A stretch of 64,000 nucleotides of DNA from Deinococcus cellulosilyticus NBRC 106333 = KACC 11606 (GTDB lineage: Bacteria > Deinococcota > Deinococci > Deinococcales > Deinococcaceae): contig NZ_BJXB01000014.1 in the NCBI RefSeq assembly GCF_007990775.1, positions 1-64,000 on the forward strand, written 5' to 3'. Position numbers and translations under genes: made by a program. The notes beneath the pieces are model-generated. The model did no database searches. It saw only the letters and a program-made list of their open reading frames with translations, and was not told where the DNA came from. Numbering within the stretch: the first letter of the stretch is position 1; each line of letters opens with the position of its first letter. Below are positions 52,082 to 60,822 of the stretch, one piece after another.

Positions 52082-52467
52082 TACACCTCTACCTTGTAGT
52101 TCAGGGCCAGATCGGCACCGTTTTTGCCACGAATGCCCCAGTTCACTTTCGGGGTTTCGATGAGGATCACTTCCACATTCTGACGGGTCACGCCAACCTG
52201 TTCCAGCTGGGTGAAAAGCTGCTCGATCAGGGCACGTTTGGTGCTCTCGGTGCGACCTTCAAACATGTGGATCTCGATGTCGAGGTACTTCTCGCTGCGG
52301 TCCTCGGGGTGAATGAAGTATCCCTCTTCTAAAGGCAGGAAGCGGTGAAACTTCTTGTCCAGAGGGTACTGCAGGGCCACCACCACAGCTTTGTGGATGG
52401 CTTCAGACAGGACTTCTTTGCTGGAATCCAGAAAAGCTTTGTGTCCGTAAATCTTGATGTTTGCCAT
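52081..52467 (-). CDS. Tautomerase-family protein inside the trp operon, lacking Pro1
   Basis: 128 residues. The full length matches a small tautomerase family (IKIYGHKAFLDSSKEVLSEA, FHRFLPLEEGYFIHPEDRSE, IEIHMFEGRTESTKRALIEQ, PKVNWGIRGKNGADLALNY). Members of the superfamily use an N-terminal Pro exposed after Met removal; here the sequence starts Met-Ala-Asn, so Pro1 is missing and the usual chemistry is doubtful. Lies between trpE (4 nt upstream) and trpG (1-base overlap), so it is fully embedded in the operon. Role unknown. Confidence 0.85.
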   Translation of the reverse strand: MANIKIYGHKAFLDSSKEVLSEAIHKAVVVALQYPLDKKFHRFLPLEEGYFIHPEDRSEKYLDIEIHMFEGRTESTKRALIEQLFTQLEQVGVTRQNVEVILIETPKVNWGIRGKNGADLALNYKVEV

Positions 52468-52470
52468 GGC

Positions 52471-53871
52471 TTACAGCCCCTTTTCTGCCATTTCCACGGC
52501 CCGTTTCAGGGCGGCAGATTTGCTCATGGTTTCATTGAACTCGAACTCGGGGTCGGAGTCTGCCACCACGCCACCTCCGGCCTGGATGTAGACCTTGTTG
52601 TTGGCAATCACGGCGGTCCTGAGGGTCAGGGCCATGTCCATGCTGCCGTTCATGGCGATGTACCCGAAAGAGCCACCGTAAGGGCCACGGCGCACAGGCT
52701 CCACCTCTTCGATGATTTCCATGGCGCGGATTTTGGGTGCGCCAGAGAGGGTGCCCATCGGGAGGGTGGAGGCCAGGGCATGCAGGGGGGTTTTGCCCTC
52801 TGCGAGTTGAGCCTCAACGGTGGAAACAATATGCATCACGTGGCTGTACCGCTCGACCCGGAAGGCGTCTTTCACTTTCACAGAGCCGTATTTTGCCACC
52901 CGTCCGAGGTCGTTGCGTCCCAGATCCACCAGCATCAGGTGCTCGGCCCGTTCTTTCTCATCGGCCAGGAGTTCTTGTTCCAGGGCCACATCTTCTTCAG
53001 GAGTCAGGCCACGTTTGCGGGTGCCAGCAATGGGCATGGTGGCGATGGTCTTCCCATCGCTCTTGCAGAGGCTTTCAGGGCTGGAAGCCACCAGGGTCAC
53101 GTTGGGGAACTGGATGTACCCGAGATAAGGGCTGGGGTTCACGGAGCGCAGGGCACGGTAGATCGCAAAGGGATGGGTGGTCAGTTTTGCAGAGAAGCGC
53201 TGGGAGGGCACCACCTGGAAGGCATCTCCGGCATGGATGTATTCCACGCACTTGCTGACGGCCTCCATGTAACCCTCTTTGGTGAAGTTGCTTTCCCACT
53301 CGGCACGCTCTGCAGCAGGTTCACTGCCGGGAACAGAAGTGAGGGGTGCGCGGAGCTTCTTCACCAGATCATCCAGCACCCCCTCTGCTTCTTTTTCGTT
53401 GTCTCGCACCGTCACCACAAACAGGCGGTGTTTGACGTGATCGAAAACCACCACAGCGTCAGGAATCATGAATTCGACATCGGGCAGGTTCAGTTCGTCG
53501 GGGTTGGTTTCCGGGAGTTTCTCGTACAGGCGGATCACGTCGTAAGAGGCGTAACCCACTGCCCCCCCCACAAAAGCAGGAAGACCATTCGGGACCTGGA
53601 CTTCAGGGTGAATGGTCTTCTCGTAAAGCAGGGTGAGGGGGTCCTGTACAAACAGTGTCTCATTCCCGAAGGCCCCCTCCAGCGTCACGTTGTGACCTCT
53701 GGCAATGAATTTCCCTTGCGCTCCCACCCCCAGAAAGGAATAACGGGCACTGCGCTCTCCACCTTCGACACTCTCTAAAAGGAAACTGTGGGTGCTGCCG
53801 GAGGCAACTTTCAGATAAGCACTGACGGGTGTTTCAAGATCGGCGTGGATTTCCCGGTAATACACTTGCAT
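52471..53871 (-). CDS. trpE: Anthranilate synthase component I
   Basis: 466 residues. Chorismate-utilising enzyme making anthranilate. Signatures: LLESVEGGERSARYSFLGVG near the N-terminus (Trp-binding LLES), AFQVVPSQRFSAK, PIAGTRKRGLTPEED, DLGRNDLGRVAKYGSVKVKD, PMGTLSGAPKIRAMEIIEEV and GGSFGYIAMNGSMDMA. The LLES motif indicates feedback inhibition by tryptophan. GGAGGAAGCAG precedes the ATG at 53871. First structural gene behind the attenuator. Confidence 0.97.
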   Translation of the reverse strand: MQVYYREIHADLETPVSAYLKVASGSTHSFLLESVEGGERSARYSFLGVGAQGKFIARGHNVTLEGAFGNETLFVQDPLTLLYEKTIHPEVQVPNGLPAFVGGAVGYASYDVIRLYEKLPETNPDELNLPDVEFMIPDAVVVFDHVKHRLFVVTVRDNEKEAEGVLDDLVKKLRAPLTSVPGSEPAAERAEWESNFTKEGYMEAVSKCVEYIHAGDAFQVVPSQRFSAKLTTHPFAIYRALRSVNPSPYLGYIQFPNVTLVASSPESLCKSDGKTIATMPIAGTRKRGLTPEEDVALEQELLADEKERAEHLMLVDLGRNDLGRVAKYGSVKVKDAFRVERYSHVMHIVSTVEAQLAEGKTPLHALASTLPMGTLSGAPKIRAMEIIEEVEPVRRGPYGGSFGYIAMNGSMDMALTLRTAVIANNKVYIQAGGGVVADSDPEFEFNETMSKSAALKRAVEMAEKGL

Positions 53872-53914
53872 CTGCTTCCTCCGTGGCCCTTTGCTGTGGC
53901 CGGTCTGTGGTCAT

Positions 53915-54064
53915 TCAAACGAAACCCCCGAGGTCTGATTCCTCGGGGGCAAGAGCAAAAGCCTGACGTCCTCCCGAGTTCAGGGAGTCCACCACCAGTT
54001 GGCTTTTGCGTTACGGCTTAGCATCTTAGGATCAAGGGTACTCGACACCTCTGGTTTTTCGCAA
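53915..54064 (-). promoter_or_regulatory. Transcription attenuator (trp leader) of the trp operon
   Basis: Promoter TTGCGA (54059-54064), 18-bp spacer, TACCCT (54035-54040). The leader contains, on the minus strand, a pausing stem GCAAAAGCC/GGCTTTTGC (54001-54009 with 53955-53963), an antiterminator pairing CTCGGG/CCCGAG (53973-53978 with 53942-53947), and a terminator CCCCCGAGG/CCTCGGGGG (53925-53949) followed by TTTCGTTT. The antiterminator and terminator share the same strand, so they exclude each other. The pausing stem begins over the leader peptide with Trp codons, the classical ribosome-mediated design. Confidence 0.92.
53980..54024 (-). CDS. trpL: trp operon leader peptide with three consecutive Trp codons
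   Basis: 14 residues, MLSRNAKANWWWTP, then TGA. The three TGG codons (53989-53997) lie in the region that pauses the ribosome when tryptophanyl-tRNA is short. The ATG lies about four nt after the expected transcript start, so it is nearly leaderless, consistent with many genes here. Confidence 0.9.
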   Translation of the reverse strand: MLSRNAKANWWWTP

Positions 54065-54147
54065 GGGTTGTATAGGGGTAAGCAAAGATGCGGACAGGTG
54101 GACCGGGTTCAGGGGCTTTTGCAGTGTTGCCCATGACCCCTGAACAG

Positions 54148-54153
54148 TAGAAT
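54148..54153 (+). promoter_or_regulatory. -10 box of the sulfurtransferase gene, leaderless
   Basis: TAGAAT, six nt before the ATG at 54160. Divergent from the trp leader promoter about 100 bp away. Confidence 0.6.
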
Positions 54154-54159
54154 GGCCCT

Positions 54160-55008
54160 ATGCCAAAGAACTGGGTGTCTGCGAAAGAAATCTTCGCCAG
54201 GGTGTTCGAGCCGAATTTGCGCATCATCGATGTGCGTTCCAGCCTGATGGATCATGGTTACGGAGCGCAAAAGTACGCGGAGGGCCACCTGCCCAACGCG
54301 ACCCGTCTGGACCTCGAAACCGACCTTTCTGGACCCAAAGCTGAGCATGGAGGACGTCATCCTTATCCCTCTGCAGCACAGATCAAAGAGGTTTTTGAGC
54401 GTGCTGGAGTCAGCGATCACACCCGCGTGGTGGCCTATGATGATGCAGGTGGCATGTTTGCTGCACGGGTCTGGTGGCTCCTGAAATACATCGGGCATGA
54501 GGACGTCTGCCTGCTTGATGGTGGGATTCAGGCGTGGCTGGAGGCAGGGTTTTCTCTGGAGACTGCTGCCAGAAACTTTCCCGGAGGCCAGCTCACCGTG
54601 CGTGAGAAACCCGAATTGCTGGCCAGTGTGGAAGAGGTGCGCACCGTCAAAGGCAGAAACGATGTGTTGCTGATTGATGCCAGAGCCCCTGAGCGTTACA
54701 GGGGAGATGTGGAACCCATTGACCGCATTCCCGGTCACATCCCCGGAGCCATCAACCGTCCCTTTGGCCAGAACCTGGAAAACGGCAAGTTCAAGGACCT
54801 GGAATCGCTGAAAACCCAGTACCAGGACCTCGCCGGACAGCAGGAAAAAATCCTGTATTGTGGCTCTGGGGTGTCTGCGGCCCACAATGCTCTGGTTTTC
54901 CATGAACTGGGCATCCCCCACAGGCTCTATGCAGGGTCGTACTCAGACTGGGTGAGTTACCCGGAGCACGAAGTGGAAACAGGAGAACAGGCAGCAGAGC
55001 CGGTCTGA
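54160..55008 (+). CDS. Sulfurtransferase, two-domain rhodanese (thiosulfate/3-mercaptopyruvate type)
   Basis: 282 residues. Two rhodanese domains; the first inactive one (residues 5-130) has the pattern IIDVRSSLMDHGYGAQKYAE, GHLPNATRLDLE, and the second holds the active-site Cys in ILYCGSGVSAAHNALVF (loop CGSGVS, six-residue rhodanese loop). Transfers sulfur from thiosulfate or 3-mercaptopyruvate to an acceptor. The loop sequence leans towards the mercaptopyruvate type, but assignment is tentative. Confidence 0.92.
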   Translation: MPKNWVSAKEIFARVFEPNLRIIDVRSSLMDHGYGAQKYAEGHLPNATRLDLETDLSGPKAEHGGRHPYPSAAQIKEVFERAGVSDHTRVVAYDDAGGMFAARVWWLLKYIGHEDVCLLDGGIQAWLEAGFSLETAARNFPGGQLTVREKPELLASVEEVRTVKGRNDVLLIDARAPERYRGDVEPIDRIPGHIPGAINRPFGQNLENGKFKDLESLKTQYQDLAGQQEKILYCGSGVSAAHNALVFHELGIPHRLYAGSYSDWVSYPEHEVETGEQAAEPV

Positions 55009-55126
55009 GCCAGATTTGAGAGCCAGAAGGCTTCAGCCAGAGCGTTTTTGTCTTCTGTTTTCTGCTGGTAATGCCGCTTACCCTTGGTCACACAAAAAAG
55101 ATGCTTGAATTGACTCTGGAGGCCTT

Positions 55127-56383
55127 ATGCATGTCATTGTCATTGGTGCAGGTCTGGCAGGATTGACCGCTGCACGCATATTGAAACGGGCGGGAAAGCA
55201 AGTCACGGTTCTGGAGAAATCAGACCATGTGGGTGGACGGGTCTGCACGTCCCATCATCAGGGCTTCACCATTGATCACGGGTTTCAGGTGCTGTTCACC
55301 GGATATCCAGCAGTGAAACGCAACCTGAATCTGGAAGCACTGGATTTACGCATTCTGGAGCCTGGAGCGGTGATCCGTTCTGAAACGCAGGTCAGCACGG
55401 TGGGCGATCCCCTGCGCCTGCCTGGCGATGCCCTGAAAAGCTTGCAGAGTCCGCACCTGAGTTTGAAAGACAAGGCCCTTGTGGGAAAGTTGAGCCTGGA
55501 GATCGGACAGGGGGAACCCAGTCGGTTTTTCAGAGAACCTGAGACCTCCACCCTGGTCTTTTTGCAGGAGCAGGGATTCAGTGAGGGGGCCATTGAGTCC
55601 TTCTTCAAACCCTTTTTTGGCGGCATCTTCCTCAAAAGGGACCTGAGCACGTCCAGCAGGCTTTTCAGGTATTACTACCGCATGATGCTGACCGGTGAGG
55701 TTGCCATTCCCAGAGAAGGCATGCAGGCCATTCCCCAGCAACTGGCGAAAGGACTGAACATCCAGTTCGGGACGAACGTGACAGCCCTGGAATCTTCGGG
55801 CCACAACGTCCGGGTGTACACCATGGAGGGATCACTCGAGGCCGATCAGGTGGTGGTGGCCACCGATCCGCCAGAGTTGCGTCGCCTGCTGGGTGTGAAG
55901 ACCCCTCAAGGGCATGTGGGCAGTTCTTACGTGTATTTTGCCAGTGACGCCCTGCTGGACCAGAGCCGGAAACTCATTCTGGCTTCCGATGAGGGCCTGA
56001 TCAACAATGCCATGTGGCTCAGCAATGTGGGGCCTTTTGCGCCTTCTGGAAAACACCTCCTGAGCGTGTCTGTGCTCCGTGCAAATTTTGACAATGACAA
56101 CCTGCTGATGGCCAGTGTGCTTCAGGAACTTGAACACTGGTATGGTGCCCAGGCAGGAGAACTGCAACTCCTGAAGATCATCCACATTCCGTATGGTCAA
56201 TTTGTTCAAAATGTGGGTTTCATGGACCACCTGACCCCGATCAAAGCCCCTCTGGAAAGGGTCTGGATTGCTTCAGAGGCCACCCGAATCAGCAGCATTC
56301 AGGGGGCCATGGAAAGTGGGGAGCAGGCGGCGGCGGCCATACTGGGAGACGTGCAGACCCTGTCCCGACCTCTGGGAGGATAG
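55127..56383 (+). CDS. FAD-dependent amine oxidase / phytoene desaturase-like protein
   Basis: 418 residues. FAD dinucleotide fold at the N-terminus (VIVIGAGLAGLTAARILKRA, VLEKSDHVGGRV), then GFTIDHGFQVLFTGYPAVKR, and the C-terminal FAD segment RVWIASEATRISSIQGAMES with the GEQAAAAIL. It belongs to the flavin amine oxidase/protoporphyrinogen oxidase/carotene desaturase group; the substrate is not clear. GGAGG precedes the ATG at 55127. Confidence 0.88.
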   Translation: MHVIVIGAGLAGLTAARILKRAGKQVTVLEKSDHVGGRVCTSHHQGFTIDHGFQVLFTGYPAVKRNLNLEALDLRILEPGAVIRSETQVSTVGDPLRLPGDALKSLQSPHLSLKDKALVGKLSLEIGQGEPSRFFREPETSTLVFLQEQGFSEGAIESFFKPFFGGIFLKRDLSTSSRLFRYYYRMMLTGEVAIPREGMQAIPQQLAKGLNIQFGTNVTALESSGHNVRVYTMEGSLEADQVVVATDPPELRRLLGVKTPQGHVGSSYVYFASDALLDQSRKLILASDEGLINNAMWLSNVGPFAPSGKHLLSVSVLRANFDNDNLLMASVLQELEHWYGAQAGELQLLKIIHIPYGQFVQNVGFMDHLTPIKAPLERVWIASEATRISSIQGAMESGEQAAAAILGDVQTLSRPLGG

Positions 56384-56411
56384 AACCAGTTTTCAAATTG
56401 GTATTGCTTTG

Positions 56412-56439
56412 AGGCATCCCAGAGCAGGATGCCTTTTTT
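56412..56439 (+). terminator. Intrinsic terminator of the amine oxidase gene
   Basis: AGGCATCC (56412-56419), 7-nt loop, GGATGCCT (56427-56434), then T's to 56439. Confidence 0.85.
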
Positions 56440-56498
56440 CATTCAAATTTTGAATTTTGGTTGTGTTGCAGAAAAAACATCTGGTTGAACCCATGTTG

Positions 56499-56514
56499 TG
56501 TTTACCGGTAAACA
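56499..56514 (+). promoter_or_regulatory. Perfect 16-bp palindrome TGTTTACCGGTAAACA, candidate LacI-type operator
   Basis: A perfect CCGG-centred palindrome 130 bp before the chitinase start, upstream of the predicted -10 TATATT (56554-56559). It resembles operators of LacI-family sugar regulators, so chitin-derived sugars may induce the chitinase. The binding protein is unknown. Confidence 0.6.
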
Positions 56515-56628
56515 AAATCTAGACAGGTAAAAATTGGTCTGAAAGTGGTCGGGTATATTTCTAACAAGTTCATCCCAAAAATGGTTTCTTTCCAGCATGC
56601 CTGAAAGCATGTCAGGAGGTGTTTGACT

Positions 56629-58854
56629 GTGAAGAGAATTGCTCTGCTCACGGGCTTGCTCACCCTTGGTGCAGTCACCCTGGTTTCCTGTTCCAGAGAT
56701 GTCCTTGTTGACCCTGCTCAGGTGACTCAGCAGGCAGCCATTCTGTCCGCGACCTTCACGACCAGCAGTGCCTGGGACGGTGGCTTTAACGGAGTCATCA
56801 CGCTGAAGAACACCGGGGACACCGCAGTCAGCACCTGGAGCCTGAACTTCAAATTCAACGGCAACGCAGGCCTCTCGGGAACCCCCTGGGGTGCCGGTGG
56901 GAATGCCGTCAAGAACGCAGACGGTTCTTACACCATCACCCCCAACACCTGGGGGGGCGGAAACATTCCAGCAGGGGGCAGTGTCACCGTTTCATACGGG
57001 GGAACAGGCGTGTTCAGTGGGGTGACCGCCTGCACCATCAGTGGAGCAAGTTGCTCTGGAACACCAGGGGACACCACTGCTCCCACAGTTTCTGCGACGG
57101 TGGCCCCTGCGACTTTGACTGCAGCTGGGACGGCCAAAGTGACAGCGACGGCCAGTGACAACGTGGGGGTGACGAAAGTGGAGTTCTTCCGCAATGGAAC
57201 GCTGGTTTCCACGGACACCACAGCACCTTATGAGTACAGCCAGAGCTTCACTTCGAGCAGCCAGAATGGGACGTATGCTTTTACGGCCAAGGCGTTTGAC
57301 GCTGCGGGGAACAACAAAACCTCTACAGCCACCAACTTAACAGTGAACATTCCTGGCACAGGAGACACCATTGCCCCCACAGTCAGTGTGACCGCCAGTC
57401 CCACCAATCTCACCGCTCCCGGAAACATCAACCTGAGTGCAACTGCCAGCGATAACGTAGGGGTGAGCAAGGTAGAATTCTACCGGGGCACCACCCTGAT
57501 TGCCACGGACACCACTGCACCTTACACCCATGCGGACTCCTTCAGCAGCAGTGCCCAGAACAGCAGCTACAGCTACACCGCGAAAGCGTTTGATGCTGCT
57601 GGCAACAACAAGACCAGCACTGCAGTGACTGCCACCGTCAACATCCCGACCACCAGCTTTCCCCGTCCCACCGGGAAAACCATTGTGGCTTACTTTGCCA
57701 ACTGGACCCGCAACAGTGGGTACACCGTCAACTCCCTGCCTGCAGACAAGGTGGATGTCATCAACTACAGCTTTGCCAAGATCGTGGGTGGCAAGTGCGC
57801 CTCCACCGACATCAATGCAGACTATGGTGGAACAGGTCCCACGGTGGGCGGCGGCTTCAATGACATCAAACTGCTGAAAGCCCGCAATCCCAGCATCAAG
57901 GCTGTGATCTCCATTGGCGGATGGAGCTGGTATGGCACGGGCCTCAATCCCAATCAGGAATTTGCGAAAGTGGCTGCCACGGACGCTTCACGCCAGACCT
58001 TCGTGAAGTCCTGCATTGACCAGTTTGTCAAAGGCATCATGCCGGGATACAACACCTACGAGGGGGTCTTTGATGGCATCGACATCGACTGGGAATTCCC
58101 TGGAGAGTGCGGGGGTGAACCCACGTACTGCCCGGCCACCCTCACGCAGGCCCAGACTGAGCGGGCCAACTGGCTGAAACTGCTGCAGGAATTCCGCAGA
58201 CAGCTGGATGCCTACAAGCCTGGACTCCTGCTCACTGTGGCCGTGAACTCCCACCCACGCATTGTGCAGACCTACAAAGACGAAGGGCTGATCCCAGGGC
58301 TGAATCAGGTCCTGAACTGGATCAACGTGATGACCTACGACTACAGTGGCACCTGGAGCAGCATCACGGGCCACAACACCCCCCTGGACCAGAACCCCAG
58401 AGATCCCAATGCTGCCCAGAACTTCACCATCAAATCTGGATTGACCGCCTGGAACAATGCAGGGATTCCCAGAAACCACCTGATTCCCGGATTTGCCTTT
58501 TATGGACGTGGCTGGGCCAACGTTTCTGCGGGACCCAACAGCGATGGCCTGTTCAACCCGGCCAGTGGAGGTGCTTCGGGTGGTGAAGAAGTGGGGAGTG
58601 CCAGTTACAGGACCCTGGTGAATCTGGTGATCAACAACCCCGCATTCACCAAATACTACGACACCTACGCCCAGGCTCCTTACGCCTATGATCCAGTGAA
58701 CCGCATCTTCTGGTCTTACGACAACGCCCAGTCCATTGGAGCCAAAGCCACCTACACCAAACAAAACGGTTATGGCGGAGCCATGTTCTGGATGTCCGGA
58801 CAGGACGACAGCCAGAACACCTTACTCAATGCCCTGGCCAGCAAGATCCATTGA
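56629..58854 (+). CDS. Secreted GH18 chitinase with N-terminal carbohydrate-binding and Ig-like modules
   Basis: 741 residues. A lipobox-type signal peptide (LTLGAVTLVSCSRD). Residues 35-145 look like a CBM2-type carbohydrate-binding domain (Trp-rich, GGFNGVITLKNTGDTAVSTW). Two Ig-like repeats (about 150-245 and 246-340) with the DNVGVxKVEFxR and AKAFDAAGNNKTSTA signatures. The GH18 barrel (345-741) has the catalytic motif DGIDIDWEF and VISIGGWSWYG. It hydrolyses chitin. Start chosen at GTG 56629, nine nt after AGGAGG; TTG at 56623 is too close. Confidence 0.93.
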   Translation: MKRIALLTGLLTLGAVTLVSCSRDVLVDPAQVTQQAAILSATFTTSSAWDGGFNGVITLKNTGDTAVSTWSLNFKFNGNAGLSGTPWGAGGNAVKNADGSYTITPNTWGGGNIPAGGSVTVSYGGTGVFSGVTACTISGASCSGTPGDTTAPTVSATVAPATLTAAGTAKVTATASDNVGVTKVEFFRNGTLVSTDTTAPYEYSQSFTSSSQNGTYAFTAKAFDAAGNNKTSTATNLTVNIPGTGDTIAPTVSVTASPTNLTAPGNINLSATASDNVGVSKVEFYRGTTLIATDTTAPYTHADSFSSSAQNSSYSYTAKAFDAAGNNKTSTAVTATVNIPTTSFPRPTGKTIVAYFANWTRNSGYTVNSLPADKVDVINYSFAKIVGGKCASTDINADYGGTGPTVGGGFNDIKLLKARNPSIKAVISIGGWSWYGTGLNPNQEFAKVAATDASRQTFVKSCIDQFVKGIMPGYNTYEGVFDGIDIDWEFPGECGGEPTYCPATLTQAQTERANWLKLLQEFRRQLDAYKPGLLLTVAVNSHPRIVQTYKDEGLIPGLNQVLNWINVMTYDYSGTWSSITGHNTPLDQNPRDPNAAQNFTIKSGLTAWNNAGIPRNHLIPGFAFYGRGWANVSAGPNSDGLFNPASGGASGGEEVGSASYRTLVNLVINNPAFTKYYDTYAQAPYAYDPVNRIFWSYDNAQSIGAKATYTKQNGYGGAMFWMSGQDDSQNTLLNALASKIH

Positions 58855-58866
58855 TGGATTGCCCCG

Positions 58867-58902
58867 GTGTCCTTCACCTTTGATGGTGAGGGACACTTTT
58901 TT
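58867..58902 (+). terminator. Intrinsic terminator of the chitinase gene
   Basis: GTGTCCTTCACC (58867-58878), TTTGAT loop, GGTGAGGGACAC (58885-58896, one G-U pair), six T. Confidence 0.9.
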
Positions 58903-58941
58903 ATCGCAATCAACTTCATGGAATCTCACGAGTGACTCCAT

Positions 58942-58947
58942 TACCCT
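58942..58947 (+). promoter_or_regulatory. -10 box of a leaderless lipoprotein gene
   Basis: TACCCT, six nt before the ATG at 58954. Confidence 0.5.
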
Positions 58948-58953
58948 GAAGGC

Positions 58954-59625
58954 ATGAACAGATTGTGGATGGGATTTTTCATTGTTTTGGCCCTCGTGGG
59001 CTGCAAAAGGGCAGAAGAAACCCAGAATGGGCAGAATGGCAGCCAGACTGCAAATCAGGGTGGAAATGTGAATCCAGTGCCTCCAAGCTCAGATGTCCAG
59101 AAGCTCTCAGGACCCGCAAAAGTGGCAGGCACTTTTCTGAAAGCTTTGCAAGACGGTCAGCTTGCCACGGCCGTGGACCAGATGAGCCAGTGGAACACCT
59201 CCCAGAACGCCATTTACAGTGCCCTGCTGGACAACAATGTTCTTGCAGAAGCCCTGTACGGCAAGTTGCAGTTCACGGTGGGCAACACCCAGATGCAGGG
59301 AAACACGGCTGTGGTGAATCTCAAGCTCTCCAACGTGCATCTGGCCAAGGGACTTGCCTCCAAGTGGACCTCTGCAGTTGCCCAGAACATCGGGGATGTG
59401 ATTGCGGGCAGGACCTCCCCTGAGCAGGTGCTGCAGGAGATTGTGACAGATGCCAGCAAGGACACAAAGCTGGAGCGTTTTGACTACACTGGCAAACTCA
59501 ACCTGAAAAAAGAAGGGAACACCTGGAAGGTTCAGCCGGACAGTGACCTCCTCAACACCATCACTGCCGACCTGTTGAAACCCATTCAGACTTTCCTGGG
59601 GCAGTTCTCACCCAAAAACCCTTGA
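58954..59625 (+). CDS. Lipoprotein of unknown function (DUF4878-like)
   Basis: 223 residues. Signal peptide with lipobox (FFIVLALVGCKRA). A Gln/Asn/Pro-rich linker (residues 20-50) is followed by a compact alpha+beta domain (KVAGTFLKALQDGQLATAVD, DYTGKLNLKKEGNTWKVQPD) that resembles NTF2-like DUF4878/DUF5105 lipoprotein domains. Function unknown. It sits between chitinase and aminopeptidase, both separately promoted. Confidence 0.65.
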   Translation: MNRLWMGFFIVLALVGCKRAEETQNGQNGSQTANQGGNVNPVPPSSDVQKLSGPAKVAGTFLKALQDGQLATAVDQMSQWNTSQNAIYSALLDNNVLAEALYGKLQFTVGNTQMQGNTAVVNLKLSNVHLAKGLASKWTSAVAQNIGDVIAGRTSPEQVLQEIVTDASKDTKLERFDYTGKLNLKKEGNTWKVQPDSDLLNTITADLLKPIQTFLGQFSPKNP

Positions 59626-59659
59626 GGGGGCGCTCCTCAGGGTGTTAGATTTGGGTGTC

Positions 59660-60736
59660 ATGTTACAGGAACTCGCCCAGAAGCAGGCCCGCCTGCTTGC
59701 CAGTTATTGCATCAACGCCCAGCCTGGAGAAAGCATCCTCATTCAGGGGAGCACGGTTGGACTCCCGGTTCTGGAAGCCCTCCACAAAGAAATCCTCCTC
59801 AGAGGGGCACGCCCCATCCTCAAACTGGAATTTCCCTACCAGACCGCTGAATTTGTGAACCTTGCCAGTGATGAGGTGCTGGCCTCCCTGGCTCCGGGTG
59901 TCATGGAAGAGATTCATGGCATTGCAGGGTCCATCCGGGTGGAAACCCCCATGGCTCCAAAACAAGGTGCACGTCCTGAGCGCATGCAGCGCTGGAGCCA
60001 GACCCTGCATCCCATGGCCGAGGTGCGCAGGCAGCGCAAATGGTGCCTCACCCAGTACCCCACCGAATACGCTGCCGAAGCCGCAGGCATGGGCTTCGAG
60101 GATTATCAGCGTTTCGTGATGCAGGCCATGTTCCTGGATCACGATGATCCCGTTGCAAAGTGGGGAGAGGTCCGTGAGAGACAGGCCCGGCTGATTGAAC
60201 GACTTGCTCAGGCCAGTGAGATCCGCATTCTCAGCGAAAACACCGACCTGATTCTGAACGTAAAAGGCCGCACCTGGGCCAACAGCGACGGCAAACGCAA
60301 CATGCCCTCAGGCGAGGTCTTCACTGGACCCATCGAGACCAGTGCCAGTGGCCATATCTTCTATGACCTTCCGACCCTCTATCAGGGCAGGGAGGTGCAG
60401 GGCATTCATCTGACCTTCAAAGATGGACAGGTTGTTGATGCTCACGCTGAAGTTGGAAATGACGTGCTGCAGGCTGCCCTGAACACCGATCAGGGTGCAC
60501 GTTACCTCGGAGAGATCGGCATCGGAACCAACTACGGGATTCAGGTTCCCAGCAAAAACATCCTCTTCGACGAAAAAATTGGCGGAACTGTTCACCTTGC
60601 CGTGGGCAGCAGCTACCCCGAAACTGGAGGCCTCAACAAGAGCACCATCCACTGGGACATGATCTGTGACCTGCGCACTGGCGGAGAGATTCTGCTGGAT
60701 GGAGAGGTTTTTCAGCGGGATGGGGTGTTTGTCTAA
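59660..60736 (+). CDS. M29-family aminopeptidase
   Basis: 358 residues. Thermophilic aminopeptidase M29 pattern: QPGESILIQGSTVG, NSDGKRNMPSGEVFTGPIET, IGIGTNYGIQ, GTVHLAVGSSYPETGGLNKS, TIHWDMICDL with the C-terminal metal ligands. Removes N-terminal residues from peptides using two metal ions. The start at 59660 is eight nt after TAGATT, no ribosome binding site; a GTG 18 nt upstream is the alternative. Confidence 0.93.
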   Translation: MLQELAQKQARLLASYCINAQPGESILIQGSTVGLPVLEALHKEILLRGARPILKLEFPYQTAEFVNLASDEVLASLAPGVMEEIHGIAGSIRVETPMAPKQGARPERMQRWSQTLHPMAEVRRQRKWCLTQYPTEYAAEAAGMGFEDYQRFVMQAMFLDHDDPVAKWGEVRERQARLIERLAQASEIRILSENTDLILNVKGRTWANSDGKRNMPSGEVFTGPIETSASGHIFYDLPTLYQGREVQGIHLTFKDGQVVDAHAEVGNDVLQAALNTDQGARYLGEIGIGTNYGIQVPSKNILFDEKIGGTVHLAVGSSYPETGGLNKSTIHWDMICDLRTGGEILLDGEVFQRDGVFV

Positions 60737-60776
60737 GGTTTTTCCTCAGCAATCTCAAACACCATTTCCAAAGAAT

Positions 60777-60805
60777 GAGAACCCTGGATGCATTCCAGGG
60801 TTCTC
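60777..60805. terminator. Bidirectional terminator between the aminopeptidase and HU genes
   Basis: GAGAACCCTGGA (60777-60788), TGCAT loop, TCCAGGGTTCTC (60794-60805), a perfect 12-bp stem between convergent genes. Confidence 0.8.
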
Positions 60806-60822
60806 TGCATTTTGAATCGCGC

